DNA from: Guillardia theta CCMP2712 | Taxonomy: Eukaryota; Cryptophyceae; Pyrenomonadales; Geminigeraceae | Direction of reading: 5' to 3' | Assembly (NCBI RefSeq): GCF_000315625.1 | Contig: NW_005434641.1 | Coordinates: 316,234-349,606 of the forward strand | DNA: 33,373 bases | In this document: positions 29,842 to 33,373 of the stretch, in pieces | Layout of the letters: every line of letters starts with the position of its first letter | Position numbering within the stretch: position 1 is the first letter of the stretch | Position numbers and translations under genes: made by a program | Notes under the pieces: generated by a model | The model's input: only the letters and a program-made list of their open reading frames with translations | Database searches by the model: none | Told to the model about the DNA's origin: nothing

Positions 29842-32800
29842 ATGGAGATCCAACCCTTCACCGGGCCCTCATACATCCCGCACGACAGGCTAGAGTCTCT
29901 GAGGCGAGCTCTCCGAACAACCGGGCACTGCCGCAGGACGTCAAACTTGACAGGATTGCCATGGTTGTGGCATGACGGGCATGGCGGCCTGCCTTCACTC
30001 TTAGCTGCCGCCATGCAAGCTCGCGAAGAACAGCTCAGGTTCCCAGGTACGGCCATGCGAGCGCTGGAGCTGGAGCCGCACGGTACTGCCATGATGAGCT
30101 GCTGAACCATCTGCAGGGAGTCCCATTGCAAGGAGGAGGGAATATGCGAGACCAGCGACAGTCAAGGTGGTGGAGGATGATCCTCACGAGACCTTCCTCT
30201 CTCCGATCACAAGGGGTGAGCAACGATGCATGACGCGCGGGAGGGTGAGAACCGGGTGAGCGCAGGTATGGTGGACTCGCGGCATCACAGCAATGTTGGC
30301 CTGGAGCTGCGGCCCGTTAGTATGTGCCTGTCTCCAGAGATGGAAGAGCAAGTCTACTTCCTCATCGAGCGAACTTATCTCTCCAGCCCAGCTCGCTTGT
30401 CCAATCAAAGTGGGCGATCCTTTGCTCCTGCCACCCTCTGATTGTGGAGTGACAGTCTCTTCCCTGGACATTCTCATGTCCATCGATGGTTTCAGCACGA
30501 CGGGAGCGTCTCTTGCAGAGGTAACTATCCTCTGCTCTATCCTCTGCTCTATCCTCTGCTCTATCCTCTGCTCTATCCTCTGCTCTATCCTCTGCTCTAT
30601 CCTCTGCTCTATCCTCTGCTCTATCCTCTGCTCTATCCTCTGCTCTATCCTCTGCTCTATCCTCTGCTCTATCCTCTGCTCTATCCTCTGCTCTATCCTC
30701 TGCTCTATCCTCTGCTCTATCCTCTGCTCTATCCTCTGCTCTATCCTCTGCTCTATCCTCTGCTCTATCCTCTGCTCTATCCTCTGCTCTATCCTCTGCT
30801 CTATCCTCTGCTCTATCCTCTGCTCTATCCTCCTGGACTGTGACGGGAGTCTGATCAGGTGGAGGCAAGACTAGCGGGCCCAAGGGGTAAGACGGTGACG
30901 TTAGGGATCTTGCTGCTAAACAGGAGGGCAACGTCGAGCCGAGGTTCGAACCAGTCGACTTTGGTGCCAGTAGTGACGACATGGCAGAGAGGTACCAGGA
31001 GTATCAGTACGTCGAGCTCGTGCGGGACTGCCAGTACCTGAAGCTGTCTCCACTGAAGAAGATTGGCTGGCCCCATCCCGACCTGTATCAGGTGACCTAC
31101 CTCCTCTTCCTCCTCCTCTTCCTCCACTTCATCATCATCATCATCACAACCACCATCGCAGATCCCATGACGGTGTTGTAACAGGAGCGCGCTCTCAGCT
31201 GCCTCACGAGAGAGAGCCCTTTCCGAAGAGCATGCATCTCCTGCATCGAGAACAAGCATACGCCCCTCCTCCTGCTCCTGCCTCCTGACCAGCCAGTCCA
31301 GGTGGTTCCAGAACTTCGGCCACCTCTGCATCATCTTCTCCATAGTCCTCCTGTCCTTGGAGGATCCCAGCACGACTGCCAACCAAGTCTCGCCCCTGCA
31401 GACCGGCAGGTCAGCGGACGGGCTGGCCCCGAGGGCCCGACGTGACGTGAGGTGGCAGGGATAAGACGTGCAAGACGACCACTGGCTCGATCTGCCGCTT
31501 CCCCTTCACCTACAAGGGAGAGACGTTCAGCAGCTGCACATGTGAAGGAGAGAGGATGGAGGAGGGAAAGGGCAGGGAGGGAGGAGAGGGAGGGAGGTGG
31601 GAAGGGAGAGGGGAGAGGGAGGAGCTCACTGCTCTTTCTGGCAGCGAAGGACAACCTTGGGATCCAATGGTGCGCGACAAGCACTGATTACGTCACCGGG
31701 GTAAGAGACCTCCCTCTTGCTCCTCCTGCTCCTCCTCCTCCTCCTGCCTCCTCTTGCCTCCTCCTCCTGCCTCCTCCTTTCTCTCCATTCCTCCCGCTCA
31801 TGTTCACCTTCATACTGGTAGGACACGAGCTGGGGCAACTGTAACCCCCTGCTCTGCGGCGGGGGGTGGACCTTCACATGGAGCAAGGCGATCAGCTTCG
31901 GCAAGTTGCGGAGGAGAGAGAGAAGAGGGAGAGAGAGAGGGGAGAGAGAGGAAGACAGGAGAGTGCGGGAAAGAGGGAGGAGACGAGGAGGGGGTGGCGG
32001 CAGGGGCAGGGAAGTGGCAGCGGGTCAGTCATTGATATTCTATCTACAGGGAATTTCTGTCTCACGATCTACTTCGTTCTCGAAGTTGTTCCCTACATCG
32101 TTGCTCATGGTACGATTGAGATCCTCTCCCCTCAACTCCTCACCCGACCCGTCAGGATTGTTCTTCGGTCAGAACGCACTTTTCTCTAAGACAGGCGAGG
32201 CTGATCGCCGTCGACTCGTCTGAGGGAGCTGACGGCAGCCAACAGACAACTGCCTCGACTTCCTCCTCGTCCTCACCAACATGGCCGACGTCGTTCTCTC
32301 CTCCCTTGTGTTCAGCGAGGTCTAGCGCTTCCTCTGCTTCCTTGAAGTCACTGGGCTGCAGGACGGCAGGAGTTCCGGCAGTTCAGAGCTTATCAGGTGA
32401 CGTGGACGCTTCTCCTGCCTCTCCTCATCCTCCTTCCAGAGCCGTCCAGGTCCTCCGCGTCCTCCGCGTCCTCAAGCTCGCCGGGCGCTTTCCGCCCGTC
32501 TACAACGTCATCCTCCTCTTCGGGCAGGTGGGTCGAGGGGGACGACGCGGGCTCCTCCTCAACTTGTCGCAGCTGCAAGACGCTCTCCTCACCGCGCTGC
32601 TGATCAACGGCATGCTCCTCCTTGCTGTTGCTGTCATCGCCATGGTCGCTCGCCCTCCTGCGCCTCCTGCACCGTCTCTGACCCCTCCCTGCAGCAAGTG
32701 TGGTTGGGGCAGTTGAGTATGCGATGCTTCAGGTACGCAAGGAGAAGGAGAATAGGAGAGGAGGCAGGAGGAAAAGGAGGAGGAGGAGGTTGAGGAGCAG

Positions 32801-33373
32801 GAGACAGGAGCAGCATGAGACATGAGGAGCGGCAGCAGGAGCTGGAGACAGGCGGAGGAGGAGGAAAAGGATCAGCGGGAGCAGCAGGAGGCAGCAGGAG
32901 GACATGAGTCGAGTGGATCTGACTAGACATGTTTCACCCTTTAGTCAAGATACAGGCCTGATGTCAACGGACAAGCGAGCTTGCGATCCCTCCTCCTCCT
33001 CCTCCTCCTCCTCCTCCTCCTCCTCCTCTGCCAACCCCTGGAGCCTCCGCCTGACAGGGCGAGGGTGCCCAGCTGGCTTCCAGTGCGCTCCCAGCTTGAT
33101 CGTTCCTTCCCTCGTCTCCAGCCCCTCCCTTGACTCCATCGCTTCCTCCTCCCTTCAGCTCCTCAAGGTCTTCACCCTCGAGTCTTGGATGGATCTCTCC
33201 TACAGCCTCATGGTGACCCTACGCCTCTTCCTCCTCCTCGCCCCCCTACCCCCCTCCCCCCTCCCCCCCAACGCCTCCTACTCCTCCCCCCACCCCTCCT
33301 CCTCCTGCTTCTCCTTCCTCCTTCTGTTCTCCTGTAGTCCACCCCTCCTCGTCTCTCCTCCCTCCCATGTCCT
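29842..33373 (+). CDS. Voltage-gated Ca/Na-type channel alpha subunit with FN2 insert, 3' partial
   Basis: Eighteen exons, phase-consistent, encode the first 586 residues: 29842-30046, 30117-30215, 30266-30351, 30392-30520, 30924-31091, 31185-31255, 31302-31409, 31459-31541, 31645-31700, 31822-31900, 32050-32109, 32156-32194, 32246-32319, 32362-32396, 32440-32527, 32573-32644, 32695-32732 and 32945-33212. After a cytosolic N-terminus of about 229 residues comes RALSCLTRESPFRRACIS, a hallmark start of CaV domain I. S1 lies at about 254-272 and S2 at 363-380 (YFVLEVV). S3 follows as NCLDFLLVL, then S4 with R437, R440 and K443 every third residue (VLRVLRVLK), and S5 at 461-484. The pore loop has TLESW with Glu576 in the selectivity-filter place of CaV TMEGW. 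A fibronectin type II module sits between S1 and S2. S6 and later domains lie beyond the window. Confidence 0.88.
30526..30832. repeat. 12-bp minisatellite (TATCCTCTGCTC), about 25 copies
   Basis: About 25.6 units with no sequence differences among the full copies, inside intron 30521-30923 of the channel gene. The unit is a multiple of three and stop-free, so it creates long spurious frames of repeated ILCS (plus) or EDRA (minus). In sense it is pyrimidine-rich and begins five bases after the gtaact 5' splice site. Confidence 0.95.
32989..33028 (+). repeat. (TCC)n microsatellite encoding poly-Ser in the channel turret
   Basis: About 13 TCC triplets in the coding exon 32945-33212. They give a Ser run in the extracellular loop between S5 and the pore helix, flanked by RACDP and ANPWS. 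The loop keeps paired Cys residues typical of channel turrets. Confidence 0.8.

Noticed and set aside
30526-30832. CRISPR-like array
   Set aside because: It is a contiguous 12-bp tandem repeat without spacers, in a eukaryotic intron.
30859-30886. A small channel exon after gatcag at 30858
   Set aside because: Its possible donors give the wrong phase or a 29-nt intron; joining 30520 directly to 30924 keeps the frame.
30943-30952. GGTTCGAACC, like a tRNA B box
   Set aside because: There is no matching acceptor, D or anticodon stem, and it lies in a well-supported coding exon of the channel.
30362-30982. Frames with repeated ILCS, LLYP or EDRA units
   Set aside because: They are produced by a stop-free 12-bp minisatellite inside an intron; flanking channel exons use other boundaries.

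Overview
The window looks like nuclear DNA of an intron-rich microbial eukaryote. A cryptophyte alga such as Guillardia theta fits best. That is inferred from style (compact convergent and divergent genes, many 40-60 nt introns, strong TCC/GGA low-complexity tracts, a flagellate-type Rab23) and not from any diagnostic marker. Exons below were rebuilt by hand from splice signals, reading phase and family resemblance; there is no transcript evidence.

Layout. 1-531 (+): 3' end of an acidic coiled-coil gene. 581-5958 (-): an 11-exon coiled-coil protein of about 1,114 aa. 5959-6697: shared upstream region with a cluster of TAACGG/MYB-type sites. 6698-9553 (+): a KNL1/Spc105/Spc7 kinetochore scaffold with a PP1-docking RVSF and four MELT-like repeats. 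9657-10801 (-): Rab23-like GTPase. 10802-12942: intergenic, with a hairpin and a TACCCC-rich stretch. 12943-13599 (+): four-helix Flower/TVP18-type membrane protein. 13807-14937 (-): ankyrin protein with a zinc-ribbon-like segment. 15754-24502 (-): 13-exon, about 2,297-aa type I membrane protein with Cys-rich, CUB-like and PAN-like regions; one of its introns holds a 100-N assembly gap. 25157-26139 (+): SR splicing factor. 26615-27320 (-): THO complex subunit 7. 27482-28552 (+): multi-pass membrane protein. 28813-29755 (-): small secreted or organelle-targeted protein. 29842 to the window end (+): a voltage-gated Ca/Na-type channel, seen through the first pore loop.

The genes do not form one pathway. 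Two small themes stand out: a mitotic gene (KNL1) sharing an upstream region with a coiled-coil gene, and two mRNA-processing genes (SR factor, THOC7) lying convergently. The most unusual object is the channel. Its domain I carries a fibronectin type II module in the extracellular S1-S2 loop, and three of its introns appear to be GC-AG.
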